Shown here: one piece after another, positions 1-8,392 of the stretch
How positions within the stretch are numbered: position 1 is the first letter of the stretch
Layout of the letters: every line of letters starts with the position of its first letter
Origin: Peptostreptococcus anaerobius VPI 4330 = DSM 2949
Lineage (GTDB): Bacteria > Bacillota > Clostridia > Peptostreptococcales > Peptostreptococcaceae
DNA: 43,626 nucleotides
NCBI RefSeq assembly: GCF_000381525.1
Contig: NZ_KB906620.1
Coordinates: forward strand, 1-43,626
Direction: 5' to 3'
Notes under the pieces: model-generated
Database searches by the model: none
Seen by the model: only the letters and a program-made list of their open reading frames with translations
Told to the model about the DNA's origin: nothing
Translations under genes and position numbers: made by a program

Positions 1-1
1 G

Positions 2-268
2 ATAGGTAAAATGAAGAAAAATATGACAAAAATAGACGAACATCTTCGAAACCGTATGAGAATAGTCATCTGGAAACAGTGGAAAACCAGTGAGAAAAGG
101 ATGTGGGGGTTAAAGAAACTTGGCGTACCCGAATGGATGGCAAGACAATCCGTAGGATTTGCAGACCATTATCAGGCGGTAGCAAAAACAGCCGGACTTC
201 GCAAGATAACAAAAGAAATCCTCGCAAAGCGAGGACTCATTAGTTGTTTAGATTATTACATGAATTGA
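2..268 (+). CDS. Group II intron reverse transcriptase/maturase, C-terminal fragment
   Basis: The reading frame is open to the left edge of the window, so only the last 88 or so residues are seen. They match the thumb/maturase (domain X) end of group II intron-encoded proteins, with the pattern DEHLRNRMRIVIWKQWK, then a Y-x-A-V-A-K-T segment, and a final LAKRGLISCLDYY close to the stop. The protein ends there, with no HNH endonuclease domain, as in endonuclease-less bacterial lineages. The ribozyme domains V and VI follow directly, which confirms the assignment. The protein splices its own intron RNA and reverse transcribes it at the target site. The 5' part of the intron lies outside the window, so it cannot be said whether the element is intact. 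Confidence 0.9.
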   Translation: MGKMKKNMTKIDEHLRNRMRIVIWKQWKTSEKRMWGLKKLGVPEWMARQSVGFADHYQAVAKTAGLRKITKEILAKRGLISCLDYYMN

Positions 269-333
269 ACCGCCGTATGCCGAACGGCACGTACGGTGGT
301 GTGAGAGGGAGGAGAAAGTCCTCCCTACTCGAT
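269..333 (+). ncRNA. Group II intron domains V and VI (3' end)
   Basis: Directly after the maturase stop, 269-300 folds as a domain V hairpin: ACCGCCGTA pairs with TACGGTGGT, then a CG bulge, then TGCC/GGCA closed by a GAAC loop. The triad at the base reads CGC. Positions 306-325 form the domain VI stem (GGGAGGA against TCCTCCC) and the intron appears to end at CTACTCGAT near 333. The lack of an endonuclease domain in the encoded protein and the CGC triad hint at a class C-type intron, but this is inference. Confidence 0.8.
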
Positions 334-340
334 TATGTTT

Positions 341-1441
341 TTATTTTTCTAGTATTGCCTTGACTTCATCATATACTGACATATTTTTCTCTGTTACAAA
401 TGAGCAAGATTTGCCATCCTTACCAATTCTTCCTGCTCGTCCTATCCTGTGTATATAGTCCTCGGGTCTTTCGGGGAAGTCATAGTTGTATATGTGGCTG
501 ATTCCATTGACGTCTATACCCCTAGCAGACAGGTCAGTAGATATAAGGAATTGTATTTTGAGGTCCCTAAAGTCTTTCATGATTCTCTCCCTTTTTGCCT
601 GGCTGATATCGCTGTGGATTTTCTTGCAATTATATTTTCTCTGGCCTAATTTTTCTTCTAGATTGTCGACCCTTGCCTTAGTTCTGCAGAATACAATTGC
701 CATAAAGGGCTGGTCGTGGTCGATTTTGGAACAGAAGTCTTCAAACTTTTGTCTATCGTTTGTAAATATAAACTCTTGCTCTATAAGGTCTGGAACGTGG
801 GTGTCCTCCTCGATATTTACTTCGATAGGGTTATTGGAGTACCTGTATACAAGTTTTTTGACCTTTGAATCTAATGTTGCAGATAGGAATATAGTCTGGT
901 CATATTTTTTGATCTTAGAGAATATAAGGTCTATTTCATTCTTAAAGCCCATCAAGAGCATCTGGTCCGCCTCATCTATTACTATAGAGTCAAACTTGCT
1001 TACTGAAATAGTATTTCTATTTATATGGTCAAGCAGTCTACCGGGGGTAGCTACAAGTATATTTATAGAATTTTTAAGCTTGTTAATTTGGGCCTTTATA
1101 TCCTTGCCACCGTATATTGGTAGGATGTTGACCGTATTTTTGATATTTTCATCACCTATATGACTTATGATATCTACTGCCATGTCGTTGATTTGAAGAA
1201 TCAGCTCCCTTGTTGGAGCGAGTATTAGGATACTATCTATATCCTTTTTTAATATCTTGTCTATAAGGGGCAACAAGAAGCTGAGAGTCTTGCCTGTTCC
1301 AGTATTTGACTTAATCATTAGGTCTCTTTTATCGCTTGTAAGTGGTATTGTTTCTAGCTGGACCCTTGTTGGTTCTTTGATACCTATCTTTGCTAGGGCC
1401 TGAACTAAGTTTTCGTCTATATTAAAGTCTTTGAAATTCAT
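341..1441 (-). CDS. DEAD-box ATP-dependent RNA helicase
   Basis: A 366-residue RNA helicase made almost only of the two RecA domains. Visible motifs in order are the Q motif (GIKEPTRVQ), Walker A (SNTGTGKT), PTREL, TPGRLLDH, DEAD, SAT, the RGIDV motif and HRIGRAGR; the protein stops about 30 residues after the last. It lacks the long RNA-binding tail of DbpA/CshA-type helicases, so substrate choice cannot be read from sequence. Such proteins unwind short RNA duplexes in ribosome assembly, RNA decay or cold adaptation. The start is ATG with an AAAGGAG ribosome-binding site. The gene stands alone, and its stop lies 7 bp from the 3' end of an oppositely oriented group II intron, so its transcript must read antisense into the intron. 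Confidence 0.93.
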   Translation of the reverse strand: MNFKDFNIDENLVQALAKIGIKEPTRVQLETIPLTSDKRDLMIKSNTGTGKTLSFLLPLIDKILKKDIDSILILAPTRELILQINDMAVDIISHIGDENIKNTVNILPIYGGKDIKAQINKLKNSINILVATPGRLLDHINRNTISVSKFDSIVIDEADQMLLMGFKNEIDLIFSKIKKYDQTIFLSATLDSKVKKLVYRYSNNPIEVNIEEDTHVPDLIEQEFIFTNDRQKFEDFCSKIDHDQPFMAIVFCRTKARVDNLEEKLGQRKYNCKKIHSDISQAKRERIMKDFRDLKIQFLISTDLSARGIDVNGISHIYNYDFPERPEDYIHRIGRAGRIGKDGKSCSFVTEKNMSVYDEVKAILEK

Positions 1442-1472
1442 GTATGTCTCCTTTTTTATTTACTGATATATT

Positions 1473-1481
1473 ATTATAGCA
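1473..1481 (-). promoter_or_regulatory. Extended -10 promoter of the DEAD-box helicase
   Basis: Read on the minus strand this is TGCTATAAT, a full -10 box with the TG extension, about 30 bp upstream of the helicase start. No good -35 box is seen at 17 bp, which fits an extended -10 promoter. Confidence 0.45.
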
Positions 1482-1522
1482 CATAACCAATAATTAAACT
1501 TAAATATATGAAATAATTAATG

Positions 1523-1594
1523 TTAAATAAGTTATTCAATAATTTATTAAATAAGTTACTCAATAGGTTATTAAAGAACTTGTTCAAGAAAAAA
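1523..1594. repeat. Three tandem 24-bp AT-rich repeats in the helicase/citrate operon gap
   Basis: Units begin at 1523, 1547 and 1571. The first two are nearly identical (TTAAATAAGTTAYTCAATAR core) and the third is more diverged. The remainder of the 1442-1911 gap is AT-rich and holds the two divergent promoters; I see no gene in it. Confidence 0.6.
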
Positions 1595-1809
1595 TGCCTA
1601 TAAAAATGTAAGAGTTAATATATTTTTTTCAAAAAAATCTTCATTAATATCAATTTAAAAATTAAAGTGTAAGACTAGAATTCTCAAAAATACATTAAAA
1701 ATGAAATTTTAAATAATAAATATGTCAATATAATTACGATTAAGACCTCAAAAATTGGTTTTCACTGGGCATAAATGAAAGATAAAAATAAAATGATTCA
1801 TAAAAAGGC

Positions 1810-1838
1810 TTGAAATTTATTGGATAAAGACTTATAAT
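1810..1838 (+). promoter_or_regulatory. Promoter of the citrate synthase-aconitase-isocitrate dehydrogenase operon
   Basis: TTGAAA at 1810-1815 and TATAAT at 1833-1838 with a 17-bp spacer form a near-consensus housekeeping promoter. Transcription would start near 1845, giving a leader of about 65 nt before the synthase start. Confidence 0.75.
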
Positions 1839-1911
1839 GAATATATGAAATGCAAGATTTATTTAAAAACTTGCAAAATGTAGGGAAACTAATATGGGAG
1901 GAAGTATAAAG

Positions 1912-3084
1912 ATGTGTGTGATTGATAATATTAACGGTAGAGAATTGAAATTTGTAGATACAACTTTAAGAGACGGAGAGCAGACTGCTGGTGTTGTTTT
2001 TGCAAATAGTGAGAAGATAATGATAGCTGAGATGTTGAGTGACCTAGGTATTAACCAGTTAGAAGTTGGTATACCAACTATGGGTGGAGATGAAAAGGAC
2101 GCTATTAAGCAGATTGTTAAGAAGAACCTTAAGTCAAGTATAATGGCATGGAATAGGGCGGTTGTTTCAGATATAGAACAGTCTATTGATTGTGGTGTTG
2201 ATGCGGTTGCAATATCGATATCAGTATCAGATATACACATACAGAACAAGCTTAAGACTTCAAGAGAATGGGTTATAGAGAATATGGTAAAAGCTACTGA
2301 ATTTGCCAAGAAAAATGGCCTATACGTATCTGTAAACGGTGAAGATGCTTCTCGTGCTGACGAAGACTTCTTGATTGAATTTATAGAGGCTGCTAAACAG
2401 GCTGGGGCTGATAGATTTAGATTCTGCGATACTGTTGGTGTTATGGATCCATTTACAATAAGAAACAAGATAGAAAGAATATATAATAAGACAAAGTTTG
2501 ATATAGAAATGCACACTCACAATGACTTTGGTATGGCTACTGCTAATGCTATAGGTGGAGTACTAGGCGGTGCTAATTATGTAGGTGTTACAGTGAATGG
2601 ACTGGGGGAAAGAGCTGGTAATGCAGCCCTAGAAGAAGTCTTGATGTCACTTATCCACGTATTAAAGTGCCACTCTAATATAGACACAAGAAGATTTAAA
2701 GAATTGTCTGAGTACGTATCAAGAGCATCTGGAAGAGAGTTACCAGCATGGAAGGCAATAGTTGGTTCAAACATGTTTAGACATGAATCAGGTATCCATG
2801 CAGATGGAGCCTTGAAGGATCCTAAGAACTATGAAGCCTTTGATCCTTCTGAGGTTGGTCTTGAAAGACAGATAGTAATAGGCAAGCACTCAGGTAGGGC
2901 AGCCGTAGTAAATAAGTTTAGGGAGTATGATATAGAATTAGACGATGAAGTGGCATCAAGGGTACTAGATGTAGTTAGGTCTACATCAGTTAAGCTAAAG
3001 AGATCTCTATTTGACAAGGAACTTGTATTTATATACAAGGATGTTATGAGGGATATGGAGAAAGATAGTACAGAAGCTATATAG
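1912..3084 (+). CDS. Probable Re-citrate synthase (homocitrate/isopropylmalate synthase family)
   Basis: This 390-residue DRE-TIM metallolyase-type synthase condenses acetyl-CoA with a 2-oxoacid. The signature DTTLRDGEQ (R20, D21) and the metal-binding HTHND (H201, H203) are present, and a late HESGIHADG segment matches the NifV/AksA branch. It lacks the C-terminal leucine-regulatory domain of LeuA. No leucine, lysine or nitrogenase genes are nearby; instead aconitase and isocitrate dehydrogenase follow in the same operon. Re-citrate synthase of Clostridium kluyveri belongs to this family, and I recall a similar cluster in C. difficile annotated aksA-acnB-icd. The best inference is citrate formation from oxaloacetate. 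Homocitrate synthase is the alternative. An upstream in-frame ATG at 1894 lacks a good site, while GGGAGGA at 1896-1902 fits the ATG at 1912. Confidence 0.8.
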   Translation: MCVIDNINGRELKFVDTTLRDGEQTAGVVFANSEKIMIAEMLSDLGINQLEVGIPTMGGDEKDAIKQIVKKNLKSSIMAWNRAVVSDIEQSIDCGVDAVAISISVSDIHIQNKLKTSREWVIENMVKATEFAKKNGLYVSVNGEDASRADEDFLIEFIEAAKQAGADRFRFCDTVGVMDPFTIRNKIERIYNKTKFDIEMHTHNDFGMATANAIGGVLGGANYVGVTVNGLGERAGNAALEEVLMSLIHVLKCHSNIDTRRFKELSEYVSRASGRELPAWKAIVGSNMFRHESGIHADGALKDPKNYEAFDPSEVGLERQIVIGKHSGRAAVVNKFREYDIELDDEVASRVLDVVRSTSVKLKRSLFDKELVFIYKDVMRDMEKDSTEAI

Positions 3085-3136
3085 GATGGTTCTTAAAGGA
3101 TGAGATATTAGTAAATAAAAGTAAGAGGTGATTGGA

Positions 3137-5068
3137 TTGGGAAAGAATATAGTTGAAAAAATATTAGAAAGACATATAGTTGATGGTACTTTGGAGCCTG
3201 GAACTAGTTCAGGAATTAGAATAGACAGGACGCTTACTCAGGATTCTACAGGTACTATGGCTTATCTACAGTTAGAGGCAATGAATATCAAGAGGGTAAA
3301 GACTAAAAAGTCAGTTGCCTTTGTAGACCACAATATGCTACAACAGGGTTTTGAGAATGCTGATGACCACAAGTTTATACAGACGGTGGCCAACAAGTAC
3401 GGGATATGTTTTTCAAAGCCGGGCAATGGCATATGCCACCAGGTTTACCTTGAGAGATTCTCTGTACCAGGAGACACACTACTAGGTTCTGATAGCCATA
3501 CTCCTACAGCTGGTGGGGTGGGCATGCTTGCTATAGGAGCTGGTGGACTTGATGTTGCACTTGCAATGGCAGGTGAGGCTTATAATATCAAGGTTCCAAG
3601 GGTTGTCAAGGTCAACCTAAGTGGAAGTCTAAATAAGATGGTCACTTCAAAGGATATAATACTAGAAGTCCTAAAGAGGGAAACTGTAAAGGGTGGTGTA
3701 GGTAAGGTCTATGAATATGGAGGACCTGGAGTATCTAGCCTATCAGTTCCACAGAGGGCTACAATAACTAATATGGGGGCTGAACTAGGTGCTACGACAT
3801 CTATATTCCCAAGTGATGACAAGACAAGAGAATACTTTATAGGTCAGGATAGACTAGATGATTGGTCTGAGCTAGTTGCAGATGAAGATGCTAAATACGA
3901 TTATATAATAGATATCAACCTAGACGAATTGGTTCCAATGGTAGCAGCCCCTCACAGTCCTGATAATATCAAGACTTGCGCTGAGGTGGGAAAGATTAAG
4001 GTGGACCAGGTAGCAATAGGTTCATGTACAAATTCTTCATATGAAGACTTGATGAAGGTTGCTAGAATACTGAAGGGTAGGAAGGTAGCTGATGATGTCA
4101 GTCTAGTAATAGCACCTGGATCAAGACAGGTTATGGAGATGATAGCTAGAAATGGTGCCCTTGCAGATATAATATCTTCAGGAGCCAGAATACTTGAAAA
4201 CTCATGTGGACCATGTATAGGTATGGGCCAGTCTCCGGGAACAGACGCTGTAAGTATCAGAACATTCAATAGAAATTTCTTTGGTAGGTCTGGAACAAAC
4301 TCAGCCCAGGTATACCTTGCAAGTCCAGAGTTGGCTGCAGTATCAGCTATATATGGATGCCTGATGGACCCTAGAGATGCTGAATTTGATATAGACTTTG
4401 ATGATATAGGAACAGACAAATTCCTAGTAGATGACTCTATGATTATATCTCCAGTAGATGACGGGGATGATGTAGAAGTTGTTAGGGGGCCTAATATCAA
4501 GCCATTTCCACTTAATTCAAGACTTGAAGACTCTATATCTGGCAAGTTGATAATAAAGACTCCAGACAATATAACTACTGACCATATTATGCCATCCAAT
4601 GCCAAGTTACTTCCATTCAGAAGTAATATACCACACCTAGCAAACTTCTGCTTCTCAACAATAGATGAAGATTTTGCAAGTCGTTGTAAGGAAAATGGTG
4701 GAGGCTTTATAGTAGGTGGTGAGAACTATGGACAAGGTTCTTCAAGAGAGCACGCAGCCCTAGCACCTCTTTACCTAGGAATCAAGGGTGTAATAGCCAA
4801 GTCATTTGCTAGAATCCACAAGGCCAACCTTATCAATTCAGGTATAATACCTATGGAATTTGAAGACCTAAAGGACTATGACCTAATTGACCAGATGGAC
4901 GATTTTGTAATAGATGATGTATTTGAAGGTCTAAAGGCTGGTAGGTTAAAGGTAGAGGACAAGACAAAGGGAATATCATTCTATGTAAAGGCACTATTCA
5001 ACGACAAAGAATTGGATATGCTGTATGCAGGTGGTAAACTTAACTCAATAAAGGAAAAGAATTCATAG
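3137..5068 (+). CDS. acn: Aconitate hydratase
   Basis: This 643-residue aconitase interconverts citrate and isocitrate through a [4Fe-4S] cluster. The cluster ligands are C297 (SCTNSS) and C357/C360 (SCGPCIG), followed by the active-site RSGT and, in the swivel domain, QGSSREHAALAP and the KSFARIHKANLINSG region. The length fits the short mitochondrial-like bacterial aconitases rather than the 850-900 residue AcnA/AcnB forms. The start is taken as TTG at 3137 because AAGAGGTGAT, an almost perfect complement to the 16S rRNA tail, sits 6 nt upstream; the in-frame GTG at 3128 lies inside that site. It lies 52 bp after the synthase and 9 bp before the dehydrogenase, and so is the middle gene of the operon. 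3-Isopropylmalate dehydratase is unlikely because the swivel domain is fused. Confidence 0.93.
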   Translation: MGKNIVEKILERHIVDGTLEPGTSSGIRIDRTLTQDSTGTMAYLQLEAMNIKRVKTKKSVAFVDHNMLQQGFENADDHKFIQTVANKYGICFSKPGNGICHQVYLERFSVPGDTLLGSDSHTPTAGGVGMLAIGAGGLDVALAMAGEAYNIKVPRVVKVNLSGSLNKMVTSKDIILEVLKRETVKGGVGKVYEYGGPGVSSLSVPQRATITNMGAELGATTSIFPSDDKTREYFIGQDRLDDWSELVADEDAKYDYIIDINLDELVPMVAAPHSPDNIKTCAEVGKIKVDQVAIGSCTNSSYEDLMKVARILKGRKVADDVSLVIAPGSRQVMEMIARNGALADIISSGARILENSCGPCIGMGQSPGTDAVSIRTFNRNFFGRSGTNSAQVYLASPELAAVSAIYGCLMDPRDAEFDIDFDDIGTDKFLVDDSMIISPVDDGDDVEVVRGPNIKPFPLNSRLEDSISGKLIIKTPDNITTDHIMPSNAKLLPFRSNIPHLANFCFSTIDEDFASRCKENGGGFIVGGENYGQGSSREHAALAPLYLGIKGVIAKSFARIHKANLINSGIIPMEFEDLKDYDLIDQMDDFVIDDVFEGLKAGRLKVEDKTKGISFYVKALFNDKELDMLYAGGKLNSIKEKNS

Positions 5069-5077
5069 GAGGCAAAT

Positions 5078-6112
5078 ATGTATAATATTACTTTAATACC
5101 AGGAGATGGGATAGGACCTGAGGTGACAAAGGCTATGAAACAGGTAGTAAAGGCCTCAGGAGTAGATATAAATTGGGAAGAGGTAATAGCTGGTGAGGCT
5201 GTGATAGAAGAGTATAGCACACCGCTTCCAGACTATGTACTAGATAGTGTAAGAAAGAATAAGGTAGCTATAAAGGGTCCTGTCACTACACCAGTAGGCA
5301 AGGGATTTAGGAGTGTAAATGTAGCCCTTAGAAAAGAGTTGAACCTCTATGCAAATGTGAGGCCAGTCAAGACTTTCAAGGGGGTCAAATCTAGATATGA
5401 CAATATAGACTTGACTATAGTAAGGGAAAATACAGAAGGTTTGTATGCTGGCATAGAGCACAAGGTTGGTGACTACGCCGGTGAAACAATCAAGATAATC
5501 ACAAGGCCAGCATCTGAAAGGATAGTAGAATTTGCTTGTAGGTATACAAGGGAAAATGGCTACAAGAGACTGACAGGTGTACACAAGGCCAATATAATGA
5601 AGATTTCTGATGGCTTATTCTTAGATGTGTTCAATCAGGTTGCAAAAGATAATGGAATCCTAAGAAAGGCTGACGGAGCTAGTTGCGACCTGTACTCAGA
5701 TGATGTTATAGTCGATGCGGCTGCCATGAACCTGGTTATTAGGCCAGAGGAATTTGATGTTATGGTAATGCCTAACCTATATGGTGATATACTTTCAGAC
5801 CTTGCCTCAGGGCTTGTGGGAGGTCTTGGTATGATACCATCTGCAAACATAGGAGATGATTGTGCGGTTTTCGAGGCTGTTCATGGTTCAGCTCCAGAGA
5901 TAGCTGGCAAAAATATAGCAAATCCAACTGCAATAATCCAGTCTGCAGTCATGATGCTAAGGCATATAGGAGAAATGGAATCAGCAGATAAGATTGAAAA
6001 GTCATTAAAGGAAGTATTTGCTGAAGGTAAGCTAGTCACTGCAGATTTAGGAGGTAATGCTTCAACAAGCGAATTTGCCGACGAATTATGCAGAAAAATA
6101 AGTGCCTTATAA
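5078..6112 (+). CDS. icd: Isocitrate dehydrogenase, probably NAD-dependent
   Basis: This 344-residue beta-decarboxylating dehydrogenase oxidises isocitrate to 2-oxoglutarate and CO2. Family landmarks are the N-terminal LIPGDGIGPE, the substrate loop around FRSVNVALRKELNLYANVRP, VRENTEGLYAG, the catalytic VHKANIMK lysine region, DLYGDILSDLASG, and HGSAPEIAGKNIANPTA. The FRSVNVALR loop resembles short NAD-type isocitrate dehydrogenases rather than isopropylmalate dehydrogenase, and the operon context agrees. A strong AGGAGG site precedes the ATG, and the gene starts 9 bp after aconitase. Last gene of the operon, followed by a strong hairpin. Coenzyme choice is inferred from family likeness; homoisocitrate dehydrogenase is a weaker alternative. 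Confidence 0.9.
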   Translation: MYNITLIPGDGIGPEVTKAMKQVVKASGVDINWEEVIAGEAVIEEYSTPLPDYVLDSVRKNKVAIKGPVTTPVGKGFRSVNVALRKELNLYANVRPVKTFKGVKSRYDNIDLTIVRENTEGLYAGIEHKVGDYAGETIKIITRPASERIVEFACRYTRENGYKRLTGVHKANIMKISDGLFLDVFNQVAKDNGILRKADGASCDLYSDDVIVDAAAMNLVIRPEEFDVMVMPNLYGDILSDLASGLVGGLGMIPSANIGDDCAVFEAVHGSAPEIAGKNIANPTAIIQSAVMMLRHIGEMESADKIEKSLKEVFAEGKLVTADLGGNASTSEFADELCRKISAL

Positions 6113-6144
6113 GATAATAATATAGCCAATCAATCACTAATATA

Positions 6145-6178
6145 GGGGGAGAGGTCAACAGGAGTTGATTTCTCCCCC
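6145..6178 (+). terminator. Strong hairpin ending the citrate operon
   Basis: GGGGGAGA at 6145-6152 pairs with TCTCCCCC at 6171-6178, and TCAAC pairs with GTTGA inside, around an AGGA loop. It is not followed by a clear T tract, so it may act as a 3' stability element as much as a terminator. Confidence 0.6.
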
Positions 6179-6247
6179 GTCCTACTGTAAAATAATATAA
6201 TAGGGAATATAATAATAGAAGTATATTTTTAGAAAGCGAAGTATATA

Positions 6248-8353
6248 ATGACAAATATATTAAGAAATATAAAATCAATTTGTAGGATTGGTGTTGGAAA
6301 TTACAATGAGGATAGTTGTGATCATTTAGATAATGCTGCATGGGTTATAGATGGAGCAACTGGCCTAAATGGAAAAAACCTAGTATCTGATACCAGTGAT
6401 GCACATTGGTATTCAAATTGGTGGAATTCATATATAAAAGAAAATTTAAAATGCAATATAAGACTAGATGATTTTTTATACAAGGGGCTAGAAGATGTCA
6501 GAAGAGAGTATATAGAAATTATCTCAAATAAGGGGATAGACATATCCTCTATAAGCAAGATAGACCTACCGTCAGCGTCAATCTGCCTTACTAGGGTAAT
6601 AGACAATAGGTTGGAATATATTATCTTGGGAGACTGTAGGCTATATATAGGTCAGTCAAATGAAACTATAAAAATATCTGACGAGTCTGTATCCAAGCTA
6701 GATGATGAGGTCTTTGAAAAGATGAGATCATTGGATGATTTTGGTAATATAAGTCTTGATGATACTAAATCAAGGGTCATGGACAAGATAGTAGAAAATA
6801 GGCTAAAGAATAATACTGATGAGGGATACTGGATACTTAGCTTTGATAAGGACGCTGCATATAAGGCGAGGTCAGGAAGCATAGACATTGACCAGGAAAC
6901 AAGGGTTATGATCGCAAGTGATGGATATTTTTCTGCATCTGAAAAATACCACCTATATGAAGAAAGAGACCTTCTAGACCTTACATTCAAAAGGGGCATG
7001 GAGTCAATATATAGGGAGATAAGAAATTTTGAGTCTGATGAAGAGAGGGTAAGGTTTATTCCTAGGTTTAAGTCTATGGATGATTCTACCTGTGCAGTAT
7101 TTGAAATAAGTCCAATAGGTAGAAGGAGGGTCCTTCACATTAGTGCCCAAAAGCCAGATTATACGGGCAGTGGTATATATATGAGCGGCATTATAAAGGG
7201 GATGGACCATTTGACTAGTGGCCAGGCCTTGATTGCTGGAGTTGATTCGAGTGATGATTTACCTTCAATGATGGAGAAATTTAAAGATATAGACCTAAGT
7301 TTTTACCCTGTCCTATATAATGATGGAATCCTTGATTTTAATGTTCCTGGCATGAGTGATAATATGCCCTATCCTAGCACTATATACAAGAATATGACAG
7401 ATGATATGGCAGGTAGGATGGAAAGTTCTTTTTTAAGCAAGTTAGATCAAGCTGTTAAAGAATTTAAGCCTGACTTGATAGTATGCCACCACCTATATTT
7501 TACGACTTCATTGGTTAGGGAAAATATAAATGATATACCTGTAGTTGCAATATGCCATGGGACATGTTTAAGGCAGTTGATGAGCCACGATTTTAAGAAA
7601 GACCTTATAATAGGAGCCATACCAAAACTCGACAAAATATACGCCTTACATGATATACAGGCTGGTCTTATCAGGAATATATTTAATATTGAAGATTCTA
7701 GGATAGAGGTCTTGGGCAGCGGTTATGACAAGACTATATTTAACTGTGAATCGAGGTCGGATAAGTCATCTAGCAAGGAGATTACTCTTGCCTATGCGGG
7801 TAAGTTAGCCTATGCAAAGGGGCTAATGGAGTTTTTTGATGCACTTGAAAAGGTTGATTTTCCAGAGGAGGATCTGGTATTTTACCTAGCTGGTGATGGA
7901 AGTGACCAAGAAGAGGTTATTAATATCAAGAATAAAGGAAATAAATCTAAGTTTAGGGTTGAGTTTTTAGGTAGGCTAAACCAGTACCAACTTGCAAGTA
8001 TGCTCAATCAGTCGGATATATTTGTATTGCCGTCTTACTATGAGGGGCTGCCCCTAGTCCTGCTTGAGGCTATGGCCTGTGGGAATTCTATATTGACTAC
8101 GGATATAGATGGTGTCAAGGAATGGCTGGGTCAGGATATAAATACGTCGGGTATGATATCCTATGTAGGTCTTCCTGAAATGGAGGCTGTATCAAGGCCT
8201 AAGGTGGATAGACTTGGAGAGTATGTAGATAGGTTGGCGCTTGCAATAGAAGATTCTATAAGGACAAGATTGGACAAAAACTACAGGCAGGTCAATATAG
8301 AGGAAATGTCCTGGAATGGTCTAGCCAAAAAGCTATATGATTCTTGTGACTGA
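6248..8353 (+). CDS. Fusion of PP2C-like protein phosphatase and GT4 glycosyltransferase
   Basis: One uninterrupted frame of 701 residues holds two enzymes. Residues 1-290 look like a PP2C-family Ser/Thr phosphatase: GNYNED (D22), VIDGATG (D35, G36), LGDCR (D129) and ASDG (D225, G226) match the metal-binding motif positions, although the usual DGxGG is replaced by DGATG. Residues from about 295 to 700 form a GT4/GT-B glycosyltransferase: an N-terminal VLHISAQKP strand with a G-S-G loop, YAGKL..AKGL, LAGDG, FLGRLNQ, and the EX7E donor-site motif with E599 and E607 in PSYYEGLPLVLLEAMACG. There is no signal peptide or membrane segment, so it is cytosolic. Acceptor, donor sugar and phosphatase substrate are unknown. 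It is the first gene of a loose group with DUF6873 and DUF445 genes; the ribosome site is weak. Confidence 0.8.
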   Translation: MTNILRNIKSICRIGVGNYNEDSCDHLDNAAWVIDGATGLNGKNLVSDTSDAHWYSNWWNSYIKENLKCNIRLDDFLYKGLEDVRREYIEIISNKGIDISSISKIDLPSASICLTRVIDNRLEYIILGDCRLYIGQSNETIKISDESVSKLDDEVFEKMRSLDDFGNISLDDTKSRVMDKIVENRLKNNTDEGYWILSFDKDAAYKARSGSIDIDQETRVMIASDGYFSASEKYHLYEERDLLDLTFKRGMESIYREIRNFESDEERVRFIPRFKSMDDSTCAVFEISPIGRRRVLHISAQKPDYTGSGIYMSGIIKGMDHLTSGQALIAGVDSSDDLPSMMEKFKDIDLSFYPVLYNDGILDFNVPGMSDNMPYPSTIYKNMTDDMAGRMESSFLSKLDQAVKEFKPDLIVCHHLYFTTSLVRENINDIPVVAICHGTCLRQLMSHDFKKDLIIGAIPKLDKIYALHDIQAGLIRNIFNIEDSRIEVLGSGYDKTIFNCESRSDKSSSKEITLAYAGKLAYAKGLMEFFDALEKVDFPEEDLVFYLAGDGSDQEEVINIKNKGNKSKFRVEFLGRLNQYQLASMLNQSDIFVLPSYYEGLPLVLLEAMACGNSILTTDIDGVKEWLGQDINTSGMISYVGLPEMEAVSRPKVDRLGEYVDRLALAIEDSIRTRLDKNYRQVNIEEMSWNGLAKKLYDSCD

Positions 8354-8392
8354 ACTCCTAAAAAATCACATGATAATTTTGAAAACATACCG

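Noticed and set aside
486-1163. Long open frame antisense to the DEAD-box helicase
   Set aside because: It follows the codons of a clearly conserved helicase on the other strand, has no ribosome site and no recognisable protein.
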